From Paenibacillus pabuli (GTDB lineage Bacteria > Bacillota > Bacilli > Paenibacillales > Paenibacillaceae), in assembly GCF_023101145.1 (NCBI RefSeq), contig NZ_CP073714.1:6262001-6326000 (forward strand): 64,000 bases of DNA, written 5' to 3'. The notes beneath the pieces were generated by a model, which had not been told where the DNA came from, did not search any database, and worked only from the letters and a program-made list of their open reading frames with translations. The translations under genes and the position numbers were made by a program. Positions 27,349-37,620 of this stretch are shown here, one piece after another; within the stretch, counting starts at the first letter, position 1; each line of letters begins with the position of its first letter.

Positions 27349-30300
27349 TTATTCCCCCTCTACCTCTTGTTGTACAATCTCTACCTCATCCGGACGATAC
27401 ACAGCTTGCAGCTGTCCGGCAGCATCTGTGGCAAACAGCACAGAGCGATTTTTCTCCAACAGGAACGTATACAGAACCCCGGTCCGCTTATCTCTGACTT
27501 TCACCTCATGATCCCAAGCGAACTCTGATACAAATACGTACAGATTTCCTTTCGGGAAGCTCAGCTTCCGGCCGTAGATTCCTGCAAGGTCACCGCCAGA
27601 TATCCATTCCAGTTCATTCTCAATGCCAGCCACTTCTGACGCATATCGATACAGGTCAGCCAGCGGCTCATCCCGGCCGTTCAGCTCCAGCGGCAGCGGG
27701 CTCCAGATCAACTTGCCTTTGCCTAATGGCAGTACGACTACTTCATCAGGTGTATGATTCTCTGTATGAAGCAACGATTCCTTCGCCACCTCGGCAATCC
27801 GGCGACGACCATACGTGACGCGGTGATTCACCCCGTTAATATTCAGCATTTCTTCTCGCTGTACGTTGCCCAGACTACGCTGGCCGACAAGATGATCTGC
27901 CCGATCACTTCTCTTCCAATAAGCATCCAACCCGAGCGGCCCAGTGATAAGCAGCGTTGCTCCTTCATTTTCCGCGAAGTTCAGCAGCTCGCTTAGCGCA
28001 TTGCTGTCCATGTTGTGCGGACTCGGAACCATGATCAGCTTCGGTGGTTGCTGCTTCAACGCTTCCAGATGATACTCGGATACAGCCCGGAATGGCTGCT
28101 TCAGCTCATAAGCCATCACACGGGTCAACTTTGTGGTTGCATCGTAGGCCAGGGCACGGTTCGAGAAGTCGTTGGAATACGGGAAGACCACTGCAACTTC
28201 CTCCAGCTCACGATCAGTAAACAGGTCTCGAATCTGTTCCATAAATCGTCCATAGTCATAAGACACATCAGCCTCTGGTTTTTCCGTACCGTCCGCCCGC
28301 AGCGCCCCGATATGAGATTCATTGGCATTATCCATATAGAAGTTGGTGTTCCAGATCCACTGTACGGCTCCGGCTCCCCCTGTGGAGAAGGCATAAGCGT
28401 ATTTACGTTCGAGAATGCTGTGAAGCTCTTCCTCTGTGCGTTTAGCCCGGCCATCCGGAGTTTCCACATACATGATGCCTGTCTCCTGAATGAGATTCGG
28501 TTTATGTGGTGTTTTCGCAAAAATGCCGTCCCAGATCAGGTCATCGTTGAGCCACCAGGAATGTACCGTTGTATAATCCACTTCCTGTTCATAGAAGAAC
28601 GGCGACGGCCGCTGTGCCCCAAGAGCTTCATCCTGTCCCACGGTAACCAGATGATCAGGAACGAGATCCTTGATCGTACCTACAAGTTCTCTAGCCCAAA
28701 CGTTATGCATTTCCATCGAGAAGAGACAGTAATCCAGCCATCTTGTACCTTTTTTAGCCTTGTGCATGTCCTGTACATCGAAATTGATCTCTTCCGGTTC
28801 CGGAATGAGTGCTGCGGTAAAGTCCGGGAGCTGTTTAGGTGACATGTTCCATGCCTCCTGCAGCGCTTCAATCGTCTGATGCCGCTGCTGAAGCCACTCG
28901 ATAAACGCCTGCTGCTCATATGAATCTCTTGCCGAACGTGGCCCATCGGAGAATATGCGCACAGGATCAAACATCGACGGTTCATTAATCAAGTCCCAGT
29001 CCACATGTGTGGAATGTCTGTGACGACTAACAATGCTGCGGATGAAGCGTTTCTGTGCATCTACGCTCTGCGGGTCCAGATACGGATTCGTTCCTTCCCA
29101 CGTCTCGGGTGTAAAGGAGAAGAAGGTAAATGTCACTTGAAGACCATGCCGTTTGGCCGTTAACAGGAACGCATCAATGGCGCGCAGTACATCCTCGGAC
29201 ATATGCCCATCCACCTGCATCATGTTGCGATAGGCCGTCCAAATTCCGGTCCGAATCCAGTTAATACCGGCTTTCGCCATCTGTGCCATATCCCGATCCC
29301 AAACATCCGCATTGGGAAGGAACAGGAATTTCCGTGCCACGTCTGAGGTCATGTAGGTCATACCAACAACAGGCAGCGGACGACCGTCTTTGATAAAATA
29401 ATCTCTGCTGCGTGTAATGACTTCTCCTTCTGCCAACAACGCTGCGTCCTGACCCCAGAAGCCCTGCCGTAGTATGCGAACTTCTCCATCAGGTGCCTGA
29501 GCACGACCGACGATTCGATACAGCCCGCTCTCGATTGAAACCGGAAGAAGAATACGTTCAAAACGCTGTTCGCCTGAAAGTTCCAGCTCCAGTTGATGAT
29601 TCCATACCTTCTCTACCCTGCCGTTTGTGCGATCTTCCCGTTCAACCTTCAGATCAAACGTCCACACCTCAGGCTCACTTCTTCTGCTGCCTGCACGCTG
29701 TAGAATTTGGGTTTGGAGAATCAGTGAAGCTCGTTCACCCGGTTCATACGAAGCATAGTTCGGCTTCAGAGATAGCTCGGTCACACCTTTGGCGCAATAC
29801 CGTGCCCAATTCACCATTTCGGCTGCTCCGTTCTGTTCCCAGAAGGTAGCTGTCAAAGGCAGATGCACAAACAGCCAGCGTGAACCGGCAAACGTACTGC
29901 GGGAGTTTTCCCACAATACGATCGGGGCAGCAATGCTGCGTCCATCCTTGCTGCGGCCTCGCAGCAAGGGAGAGATCTGCGTGCTCATCGGACCAGATGA
30001 ACCCATCTGGTGTGGCAAATCGCTTGTTTTGGTCGTATGGGGGACCAGATTCCAGGTATCCGCACTCTCGAACAGTCCTTCTTTACCTGCAAGGAGTGGA
30101 ATATCTTCTGATGAAGTTAGTTCATCCACTTTGGCTGCGGATACCTTTAACGCCTCATGAATATAAAGTTCCTGGTGATACGCCGTTTGTTCCGACTCGG
30201 TTACCCATGCCTCATTCTCTTTGCGTACAGGACGTTTGAAAGGTGCACCCCCGACACTGATCAGACTTCCGCCCTTATGAAGGAAAGCTGCAATTTCGGT

Positions 30301-30522
30301 CCAAGCCGATTTTGGAAAATAGGGTGCATGCAGGTTCACGAAACATCCCTCACCTGCCGTTATACTCAAAGCCGAAGCCAATTCATCCGCGCCCACAACA
30401 ATGATCTCTTCGGATGCTTTCCATGCTTCAAGAGCACCTTGCGTTGGCAAAGTGCCTTGCACCGGAAACGTTGGATCAGAGAAAATAATCAGTTTGGTTC
30501 CCTTGACCTGTGCGCTGCTCAT
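27349..30522 (-). CDS. clan GH-A glycoside hydrolase, putative beta-mannosidase
   Basis: A 1057-residue cytoplasmic protein. Residues about 1-340 form an N-terminal region with a flavodoxin-like start and a beta-rich part. A TIM barrel starts near 375 (GMTYMTSDVARKF, then GINWIRTGIW). The putative acid/base is the Glu of DWDLINEPS and the putative nucleophile the Glu of LIQETGIMY. After the barrel comes a GH42-like amidotransferase-fold segment (VAVVFPYSNDF) and a C-terminal beta domain. I do not recognise the exact family; it lies between GH5, GH42 and GH164. In this operon a beta-mannosidase for the Man-beta-1,4-GlcNAc core is the missing activity. The start overlaps the GH125 stop (ATGA). 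Confidence 0.75.
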   Translation of the reverse strand: MSSAQVKGTKLIIFSDPTFPVQGTLPTQGALEAWKASEEIIVVGADELASALSITAGEGCFVNLHAPYFPKSAWTEIAAFLHKGGSLISVGGAPFKRPVRKENEAWVTESEQTAYHQELYIHEALKVSAAKVDELTSSEDIPLLAGKEGLFESADTWNLVPHTTKTSDLPHQMGSSGPMSTQISPLLRGRSKDGRSIAAPIVLWENSRSTFAGSRWLFVHLPLTATFWEQNGAAEMVNWARYCAKGVTELSLKPNYASYEPGERASLILQTQILQRAGSRRSEPEVWTFDLKVEREDRTNGRVEKVWNHQLELELSGEQRFERILLPVSIESGLYRIVGRAQAPDGEVRILRQGFWGQDAALLAEGEVITRSRDYFIKDGRPLPVVGMTYMTSDVARKFLFLPNADVWDRDMAQMAKAGINWIRTGIWTAYRNMMQVDGHMSEDVLRAIDAFLLTAKRHGLQVTFTFFSFTPETWEGTNPYLDPQSVDAQKRFIRSIVSRHRHSTHVDWDLINEPSMFDPVRIFSDGPRSARDSYEQQAFIEWLQQRHQTIEALQEAWNMSPKQLPDFTAALIPEPEEINFDVQDMHKAKKGTRWLDYCLFSMEMHNVWARELVGTIKDLVPDHLVTVGQDEALGAQRPSPFFYEQEVDYTTVHSWWLNDDLIWDGIFAKTPHKPNLIQETGIMYVETPDGRAKRTEEELHSILERKYAYAFSTGGAGAVQWIWNTNFYMDNANESHIGALRADGTEKPEADVSYDYGRFMEQIRDLFTDRELEEVAVVFPYSNDFSNRALAYDATTKLTRVMAYELKQPFRAVSEYHLEALKQQPPKLIMVPSPHNMDSNALSELLNFAENEGATLLITGPLGLDAYWKRSDRADHLVGQRSLGNVQREEMLNINGVNHRVTYGRRRIAEVAKESLLHTENHTPDEVVVLPLGKGKLIWSPLPLELNGRDEPLADLYRYASEVAGIENELEWISGGDLAGIYGRKLSFPKGNLYVFVSEFAWDHEVKVRDKRTGVLYTFLLEKNRSVLFATDAAGQLQAVYRPDEVEIVQQEVEGE

Positions 30523-31838
30523 AGCAGACCATCCTTCATGGATTTATAAACCAACTGGGAGAACAGGCTGTTGGACCAAGCAAACCATTTTCTCGTAAAA
30601 ATCGTCGGATCATCGGCATGAAAACCTTCATGCATATATCCTGTATCCGCATCTGTTGCTTCCAGCATCCGAATAATCTCCAGCTTCTCCTCGGCCGACT
30701 GGGCCGTTAACCCCTGCATGGACAGACCCATATGCCAGATATAATCCGGCGGAGTGTGCGGGCTGCCGATTCCTTTGGCAACTTTACCCTCATAATAGAA
30801 CGGGTTTTCTTTGCTCAGCGCAAAACGTCTCGTATTCTGATAAATTGGATCATCCGCTGTGACGTAGCCAAGGTACGGAATGGACATCAGTCCCGGTGTA
30901 CCCGCATCATCCATCAGGCAGTAGTTGCCGAAGCCATCGGTCTCATACGCATAGATCGGTCCGAATTCAGGATGACGGTAAATACCATAAAGCTGAATAC
31001 CATGATCTACTTCAGCTTCCAGATCCTTAAGTTCCTGTAGAAGTGCCATGTCACGGAATACCCACTCCGCAAACTCCTGCATCTGACGCAAGGCAACAAC
31101 GGCAAACATATTGCCGGGGATGTTGTAGTGGAAATCACAAGCATCATCACTGGAACGGAATCCAGACCAGATCATGCCTGTATAATTGACAGGCATGCCT
31201 CGTCCATTATTGCGGATCGAATCCGTAGCAATGCCGTTATTGCGAGTAAAGCTATATGGTGATTTCTCCATGTGATGCTGCTCCACCCGGAACAAATCCA
31301 CGATTTTGAGCATTGCGGCTTTAAAGCTGGAATCAAAAATATCCGTCAATTCAGTTTCTTTCCAATATAAATAAGCCAGACGGATAACAAAGCACAGGGA
31401 ATCAATCTCGAATTTGCGCTCCCATACCCAAGGTGACATCTCAGTCACGTCGGTAGTGTTCCAGTGCCAGTCATTGGCTGTCTCATTGAAGGCATTGGCA
31501 TACGGATCAATATGAACGTACTGGATGTGGCGTTTGATCAGACCGCCAATGATCCGTTGCAGGTCTGCATCTTCCTTCGCAAAAGGAATATAGTGCACCA
31601 CTTGCTCTACGGAATCCCGCAGCCAGGAAGCCGGAATATCGCCAGTGATGACAAAAGTTGTGCCGTCATCCATTAATTTCGTAGTTGTTTCAATCGTATT
31701 CGGGAAACAGTTTTTGAATAATTGAAGCAGCTTTGGTCGATGTGCCAGCTTCTGCTCCGCTTCTTCCATTACAGCCTGGACGGCTTGTGGCAATGCAACA
31801 GGTGGCATTGGTATTTTGGGTAATCTGAATTGTTCCAT
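30519..31838 (-). CDS. exo-alpha-1,6-mannosidase, GH125
   Basis: A 439-residue (alpha/alpha)6-barrel enzyme with GH125 signatures: ITGDIPASWLRDSVEQV near residue 68, DPYANAFNETANDWHW, SPWVWERKFEIDSL, NYTGMIWSGFRSSDDAC and LMDDAGTPGLMSIPYLGY. GH125 inverts and removes alpha-1,6-linked mannose from N-glycan-type substrates. In streptococci and clostridia it is paired with GH38, as here. No signal peptide. The start ATG at 31838 follows AAGGAG by 11 bases; the upstream GTG at 31850 overlaps the site. It ends in an ATGA overlap with the next gene. Confidence 0.93.
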   Translation of the reverse strand: MEQFRLPKIPMPPVALPQAVQAVMEEAEQKLAHRPKLLQLFKNCFPNTIETTTKLMDDGTTFVITGDIPASWLRDSVEQVVHYIPFAKEDADLQRIIGGLIKRHIQYVHIDPYANAFNETANDWHWNTTDVTEMSPWVWERKFEIDSLCFVIRLAYLYWKETELTDIFDSSFKAAMLKIVDLFRVEQHHMEKSPYSFTRNNGIATDSIRNNGRGMPVNYTGMIWSGFRSSDDACDFHYNIPGNMFAVVALRQMQEFAEWVFRDMALLQELKDLEAEVDHGIQLYGIYRHPEFGPIYAYETDGFGNYCLMDDAGTPGLMSIPYLGYVTADDPIYQNTRRFALSKENPFYYEGKVAKGIGSPHTPPDYIWHMGLSMQGLTAQSAEEKLEIIRMLEATDADTGYMHEGFHADDPTIFTRKWFAWSNSLFSQLVYKSMKDGLL

Positions 31839-31917
31839 GAATGAGTGCACTCCTTAAACAAATTGAATGGTGTAGCTATTGAGGATGAAACAAAAAATTT
31901 ACACGGGACCACTGCGC

Positions 31918-32068
31918 GGTCAGAAATATCCTCCGATCGCTGTTATCCCCAGATTTTTTGATTCCCTTTTCTAAAGGGTAAAATCCGGGGATAGCATATG
32001 CTTCCGATGTAGCTTTCTTTCAGAAAGCTTTTAGGCAAACACTTCGCTTCTTCGAATTCTTTCTGTCC
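31918..32068 (+). repeat. dispersed structured repeat, copy R3
   Basis: Arm GGTCAGAAA (31918-31926) pairs with TTTCTGTCC (32060-32068), one mismatch. The core CTCCGATCGCTGTTAT follows, then ATCCCCAGATTTT with AAAATCCGGGGAT (12 of 13 paired) and GCTTTCTTTCAGAAAGC. It occupies the only large gap (288 bp) inside the hydrolase gene run, between GH38 and GH125. Confidence 0.85.
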
Positions 32069-32126
32069 TCTTCGTTATCGTGTAAATACATTTACTCCTA
32101 TATAGCTCAAAAAATTTCAAAAAGAT

Positions 32127-35100
32127 TTACCGTAATAGCACGGTTTTGATCTCATAAGGTTTAAAAGATAATGTAATCCGGCCATCCGTGGTATCCAACG
32201 GTTCGCCCGCTTCTTCCAAAGCATTGGAGAGACAAGCTTGTTCAAATGCATGCGGCCATTGCAGCGTTACACGTTCACGGGTGCCCGAAGACTCATAGAA
32301 ACGGAGCACTGTACCATTTCCTGCCTCTGCCGGTTTGACCGTATCCAGAATGACATGACTGCTATCCAATTCAATCCATGCTCCGGTTGCCGGGCGTACG
32401 CCTTCGTTCTGTTCCACCTGATGCACAGGCACTTCATGATTCAATTCGGCTGCCTGACGTACCGTATGTGCACTTCTCCAGTCGCCTTCATGTGGATACA
32501 GGGAATAGGTGAAATCATGTTCTCCAATATCCGCAGTCCGGTCAGGCCATCTCGGTGCACGCAACAAGGAAAGGCGAATCGTGCTTCCCTGTACGTCGTA
32601 TCCATATTTGCAATCATTGAGCAGACTGACGCCATATCCGTGCTCGGCGACATCTGCGAAGCGGTGTCCGCACACTTCATACTGAGCCTGCTCCCAACTC
32701 GTGTTGCGATGGGTCGGACGCTCCAATGCACCGAATGGAATTTCATAGGTTGCTTTGGAAGTCGTTACATCGATCGGGAAGCCTACTTTGAGCAGTTTAT
32801 GATCTTCATTCCAGCTCACATGAGTCTTGAAATCGATCCGTCGATTGTCATGATAGAATATAACGTCCTGTGTAATCACAGACTGATGAAGCTTCCACTG
32901 AAAACGAAGTACGTCCTTCGTAGTACCCGCCAGAACCAGCCTCTTCTCCAAGAGCTCCACTTCTCCAGCAACCTGAGCCTCATAACGACTGTCGATATCC
33001 CAGGCATCCCAGAGCGTCGGACGGTCATGGAAAAAATGAAATTGATTGCCGTGTTCACCCGGCTTCAGAATCTCGCGTTCTGCTGTCTTGTCCCACAAGC
33101 GGGATATCTCGCCACGATCATTGAACTGTACCTCATAGAACGCGGTTTCCCATGTATCTTTAAATTTCTTTTGCCCGGCAATGCTCGCCATTGCCCGTAC
33201 ATTTGTTTCCCTTGCATTTTCCGGTACGAGCCAAATCGTCTTATGCCCAAATGCTGGAATGTCCGTTACCAGAACCGAGATTTGGCTATCTTTCCGATCC
33301 ATGCGCAAACGATGACCTTCTTCATCGATGACGTAACGATCCAATCCGTCGTGCATTGGAAGTTGAACAACTTCACTTCGAGTCCAGCCGAGACTGTTGA
33401 ACACAACATAAGGTACAGAACCCTCTGGCCCCTGCGTGTTAATCTCCTTCGTCAATGCCGCAACCCCTTGATTCAAGCCTGCTCTACCTAACTCAAATAC
33501 CCGAACATACTCTTCATCCGAAGTGACATAGGATTCCGTAATAGCTGAACCAGGGATAATATCATGGAATTGATTCAGCAAAATCAGCTTCCACCCATCA
33601 TGGAGGGAAGAGCGTACTTCCACTTCCTGCTGTGCATCCATATTTGAAAGCGCAAGGGTATTCCAGAGCTCCGCTTCACGATAAAGCACTTCAGCCTTCC
33701 GGTTGTTGCGCTTATTGCGGCCATGGGTCGTATAGGTACCTCGGTGAAGCTCCAAATACAAGTCGCCATGCCACTTCGGAAGATCAGGCTGCGCCTTCTC
33801 GATTCCGTCAAAAAAGGCTCCGGCGGTACTATAACCATTCTTCGGTTGGCCCACCATCAACTCGGAACGATCCACGTACTCCAACATCTCTCGCGTCACT
33901 CCGCCGCCACCATCGCCATGCCCGTACAGAAGCATATGCTCAGGATGTGCCGCCTTCTCGCGGTAAGACTGCCAATGATCATGAATGTCCTTCGGCAGCG
34001 TATGCTCGTTAACACCATGATTGAGATAAGATAGGATGGACGTGCCATCAATGCCTACCCAGTGGAAAAGATCATATGGAAACACGTTTGTATCATTCCA
34101 TCCGAGCTTGGTCGTCATGAAGTACTCGACATTACCATGCTTCAAAATCTGAGGCAGGGAAGCACAATAACCAAATGTATCAGGCAGCCATTCAATCTGT
34201 GATGTTTTGCCGAACTCCTCCATATAAAAACGCTGACCATATAACATCTGACGAATCAGGGATTCCCCGCTCGGAATGTTCAGATCCGGCTCAACCCACA
34301 TACCGCCAACCAGTTCCCAGCGTCCTTCAGCAATGCGCTTCTTCACCCGTTCATACAGCTCGGGATCATGTTCCTTCAGAAAAGCATATAACAAAGGCTG
34401 ACTCTGGGAATAAACATAATCGGGATATTCATTCATAAGTGCATCCACCGTGGAGAATGTACGACTGGTCTTGCGCACCGTCTCACGTACAGGCCACAGC
34501 CAGGCAATATCGATGTGCGATTGCCCCACCATATGCTCCAAGCCTTCGGCGTTTCCACCAATCTCTCGCACTTCATGGATCAATCTTTCTTCGATGCTGA
34601 GGATGTCATTCCCCTGCTTGACAGCCTCTTCTGTTAAACTCACAAATTGGTCCATCGCCCGATAGATCGCTTCCAGCAGGCGTACACGGCGGAAATCACT
34701 TTCCGGCAGCAGCACCGCGGAATCACGCACAATCGTGACCGTGTACATCAGGCTGCGGACTGGTTTATTCGGTCGAACCAACAAACTGCTGATGGATGTA
34801 ATCGGTGGCTGAATAACCGCCTGCTGATTCAATGGATCAACAGGCTCAGGCACCGGATCAAATAACTCAATCTCTAGCTCAGGATGTCCCTCTATTTTGG
34901 AAGGATCGAGCGTTACATACGTATGATTACGATCCAGCCCCTGATAGGAATGTCCATTGACTCGAAGCAAGCCTTCCCCACCGGATTCAAATACAAGTCC
35001 GTATGGCTCCTGCTGCCAGGATGCTGGCACTTCCAGACGTGTACGGAAGAAATAAGTCGTTCCCTGATCACTCGGAAAACGATTCAACCCTTCACCTTCT

Positions 35101-35234
35101 GGATAAGCCTTTTGATCCTCGTATTGTCCTGGTACTTTATAATAAGCGCGGGTGATGTTCCAGCTGCGCAGCTCCATTTGCTCCAACCACTGACGTTCAG
35201 ATAACTCGCGAATAAATCGTCTGATGCGTTCCAT
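32127..35234 (-). CDS. alpha-mannosidase, GH38 (Ams1 type)
   Basis: A 1035-residue enzyme. An N-terminal jelly-roll domain of about 200 residues precedes the catalytic GH38 domain, as in yeast vacuolar Ams1 and its bacterial relatives. The zinc site is SHIDIAW near residue 239, the nucleophile Asp352 in WLPDTFGY, then YGHGDGGGG and LELHRGTYT. The C-terminal beta domains follow. No signal peptide, so it acts in the cytoplasm on imported manno-oligosaccharides. The start ATG is 4 bp after the GH3 stop. Two GH38 enzymes of different subtypes in one locus suggest different linkage preferences. Confidence 0.93.
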   Translation of the reverse strand: MERIRRFIRELSERQWLEQMELRSWNITRAYYKVPGQYEDQKAYPEGEGLNRFPSDQGTTYFFRTRLEVPASWQQEPYGLVFESGGEGLLRVNGHSYQGLDRNHTYVTLDPSKIEGHPELEIELFDPVPEPVDPLNQQAVIQPPITSISSLLVRPNKPVRSLMYTVTIVRDSAVLLPESDFRRVRLLEAIYRAMDQFVSLTEEAVKQGNDILSIEERLIHEVREIGGNAEGLEHMVGQSHIDIAWLWPVRETVRKTSRTFSTVDALMNEYPDYVYSQSQPLLYAFLKEHDPELYERVKKRIAEGRWELVGGMWVEPDLNIPSGESLIRQMLYGQRFYMEEFGKTSQIEWLPDTFGYCASLPQILKHGNVEYFMTTKLGWNDTNVFPYDLFHWVGIDGTSILSYLNHGVNEHTLPKDIHDHWQSYREKAAHPEHMLLYGHGDGGGGVTREMLEYVDRSELMVGQPKNGYSTAGAFFDGIEKAQPDLPKWHGDLYLELHRGTYTTHGRNKRNNRKAEVLYREAELWNTLALSNMDAQQEVEVRSSLHDGWKLILLNQFHDIIPGSAITESYVTSDEEYVRVFELGRAGLNQGVAALTKEINTQGPEGSVPYVVFNSLGWTRSEVVQLPMHDGLDRYVIDEEGHRLRMDRKDSQISVLVTDIPAFGHKTIWLVPENARETNVRAMASIAGQKKFKDTWETAFYEVQFNDRGEISRLWDKTAEREILKPGEHGNQFHFFHDRPTLWDAWDIDSRYEAQVAGEVELLEKRLVLAGTTKDVLRFQWKLHQSVITQDVIFYHDNRRIDFKTHVSWNEDHKLLKVGFPIDVTTSKATYEIPFGALERPTHRNTSWEQAQYEVCGHRFADVAEHGYGVSLLNDCKYGYDVQGSTIRLSLLRAPRWPDRTADIGEHDFTYSLYPHEGDWRSAHTVRQAAELNHEVPVHQVEQNEGVRPATGAWIELDSSHVILDTVKPAEAGNGTVLRFYESSGTRERVTLQWPHAFEQACLSNALEEAGEPLDTTDGRITLSFKPYEIKTVLLR

Positions 35235-35238
35235 TTCC

Positions 35239-37587
35239 TTACGCCTCCTCTACCGTCAGCTCGGCGAACTGCGTATCTTTCACATGGCTTCCGATATGAA
35301 TATGGAATAGTCCTGGCTCAACGACAGGCTTGAGATCGCGTCCGACATATTGCAGCTGCTCCGCTCCAATATGGAAGGTTACCGTCTGCGTCTCTCCGGG
35401 CTCCAAATTCACTTTAACAAATCCCTTCAGCTCCTTGGCTGGACGAGCCACTCGGCTGACCACATCGGATATGTACATCTGAATGACTTCTGCACCTCTG
35501 CAGGCCCCTGTATTGGTGACATCCACGGATACAGTAACCGTCTCGTCTGCTGTCATTGATGCTGTACTCAGCTTCGGTTCGCTGTAATCAAACGTAGTAT
35601 AGCTAAGCCCATATCCGAATGGATAGCGAGGCTCCAAATCCTCCTCCAAATATCGCTTGCCGCGCGAACGTTTGCCATTGTAGTAGATCGGTAATTGACC
35701 TACATGCTTCGGAATGGAGATTGTCAGTTTACCGGACGGATTCACATCGCCGAACAAAATGTCTGCAATGGCATGTCCGCCTTCCTGGCCTGGATACCAT
35801 GCTTCGAGAATGGCATCGGCGTGTTCATCCACCCAAGGCTCGGTGATTGGACGACCGTTGATATAAACAATGACAAGTGTTTTGCCAAGCTTGTGAATCT
35901 CCTGAATCAGCTCCAACTGAACTCCAGCGAGTCCAAGCGTCATGCGGTCAATGCCTTCTCCACATTCCATGTCATTCCATGAGTTATCGGACACATTGGA
36001 AGCGCCTGTCTTCAGATCAATCGTTCCTTCACCAAAATCACGGGCACTCGAGCCGCCAACGACCATAATGACCGTATCGGCCTGCCGCGCTGTTTCTATC
36101 GCATGCTCGAACCCTTCTCTGGAATCACCTTTGATACGGCAACCCGGAGCATATAGCACTTGGGCTTCATCATTCAAATGACCATCTGAACCTTCCTCCA
36201 TGTGCCCACTATGACTAACGGCAAGCTTACTGCGGATGCCATCCAGCACTGTAGCCACTTTGGACTTCGGTTGGGGGGATGTGTAGTCGCCTAACTGATT
36301 GTAAGCTTGGTCTGCATTAGGACCAATAACAGCAATTCGGCCCGCTGTTGCCGTCGACAGAGGTAACGTTGCAGCTTCATTTTTGAGCAGGATCACACCT
36401 TCTGCAGCCAATTGGCGTGCCAGTTGAATATGCTCTTCACTGCCAATGACTTTTGCAGCTCGATCGGCATCCACATAAGGCTGCTCGAATAATCCCAGCT
36501 TGAATTTCAGTGCCAGCACACGGCGGACAGCCTGATCCAGTACATGCATTTCAAGTTTTCCTTCCGAGATCGCCTGCACCAGATATTGTCCAAACATCTC
36601 ACCGGACATTTCCATATCAATCCCAGCCTGAATGGCCTGTACGGATGCTTCCAATCCATCTGCCGCCACATCATGCCCACTTGCGAGCATGTTGATGGCA
36701 CCGCAGTCCGTAATGACCAGACCGTCAAAGCCCCAGTCTTTTCGCAGAACATCATCCAGCAGTTCAGTATTAACCGTGCAAGGGATACCGTCGATTTCGT
36801 TATATGCCGGCATAATGGATTGAGCGCCTGCTTCAACCGCTTTGCGGAATGGATACAGATCTACTTCCAGCAGTTCACGCCAGCCCATATGCACCGGTCC
36901 CGCATTGCGTCCACCTTCCGAGCTGCCATAACCGACAAAGTGTTTCAGGGTTGCCGCTACCGCATCCTCTTGGTCCAAACGCTCACCCTGAAGTCCCTGC
37001 ACGGAAGCAACAGCTAGCTCACCAATGAGATATGGGTCTTCACCAAAGCATTCCTCGGTACGCCCCCAGCGTGGATCTCGTACAACATCCAGCACCGGAG
37101 AATACGTTACCGCACCACCTTGAGCACGCGTCTCGCGAGCAACCGCCCGGCACATATCACGGTACAAATCCACGTTCCATGTACTTCCCAAGAGCAGGGG
37201 GACCGGATAAACTGTACCGTCAATCGCCATATGTCCGTGTGAGCATTCCTCTCCGATCAGAATGGGAATCCCCAGTCTGGAATGCTCTACAGCATGACGC
37301 TGAATGAGGTTTACGGCTTCAGCCCCTTCTCTGGCGGACAGTCCATTTTCAAGCGTAACACCCGTCCATGGATCTGCACGAAGCGCACCGTACAGGGAGC
37401 CTACGCCCCCGTTTTCCACTTGTTCTTTAAAGGATTCATTCAGCGAGATGTTCCCCTGATCATTTGTATATGTCTGCCAGCCAAAAGGCTGGATCAGTTG
37501 ACCCGCCTTTTCCTCCGTGGTCATTAAGCTCAGCAGATGTTCTACTCGCTCTTCCACGGTTTTGCTCTTATCCTTATATATCATCAT
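35239..37587 (-). CDS. GH3 beta-glycosidase, BglX type
   Basis: A 782-residue GH3 enzyme with the two-domain core and a C-terminal fibronectin-III-like domain (from about 690). Key segments: DVVRDPRWGRTEECFGEDP, KHFVGYG and the nucleophile Asp294 in VITDCGA. The KHFVGYG segment and overall architecture match beta-glucosidase/xylosidase (BglX) rather than NagZ-type N-acetylglucosaminidase. No signal peptide. The substrate within a mannoside locus is therefore not obvious; a beta-glucoside, beta-xyloside or an aryl-like linkage is possible. The start follows GGAGG. The genes on both sides are tightly spaced and in one direction. Confidence 0.9.
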   Translation of the reverse strand: MMIYKDKSKTVEERVEHLLSLMTTEEKAGQLIQPFGWQTYTNDQGNISLNESFKEQVENGGVGSLYGALRADPWTGVTLENGLSAREGAEAVNLIQRHAVEHSRLGIPILIGEECSHGHMAIDGTVYPVPLLLGSTWNVDLYRDMCRAVARETRAQGGAVTYSPVLDVVRDPRWGRTEECFGEDPYLIGELAVASVQGLQGERLDQEDAVAATLKHFVGYGSSEGGRNAGPVHMGWRELLEVDLYPFRKAVEAGAQSIMPAYNEIDGIPCTVNTELLDDVLRKDWGFDGLVITDCGAINMLASGHDVAADGLEASVQAIQAGIDMEMSGEMFGQYLVQAISEGKLEMHVLDQAVRRVLALKFKLGLFEQPYVDADRAAKVIGSEEHIQLARQLAAEGVILLKNEAATLPLSTATAGRIAVIGPNADQAYNQLGDYTSPQPKSKVATVLDGIRSKLAVSHSGHMEEGSDGHLNDEAQVLYAPGCRIKGDSREGFEHAIETARQADTVIMVVGGSSARDFGEGTIDLKTGASNVSDNSWNDMECGEGIDRMTLGLAGVQLELIQEIHKLGKTLVIVYINGRPITEPWVDEHADAILEAWYPGQEGGHAIADILFGDVNPSGKLTISIPKHVGQLPIYYNGKRSRGKRYLEEDLEPRYPFGYGLSYTTFDYSEPKLSTASMTADETVTVSVDVTNTGACRGAEVIQMYISDVVSRVARPAKELKGFVKVNLEPGETQTVTFHIGAEQLQYVGRDLKPVVEPGLFHIHIGSHVKDTQFAELTVEEA

Positions 37588-37620
37588 CCTTCGATGCCTC
37601 CATCTGTAGAAGTGATTTGG

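Noticed and set aside
32238..33491. Long open frame (417 codons) on the + strand, opposite the Ams1-type GH38
   Set aside because: No ribosome site, no recognisable domain, and the reverse strand has complete GH38 motifs. It is an antisense shadow.
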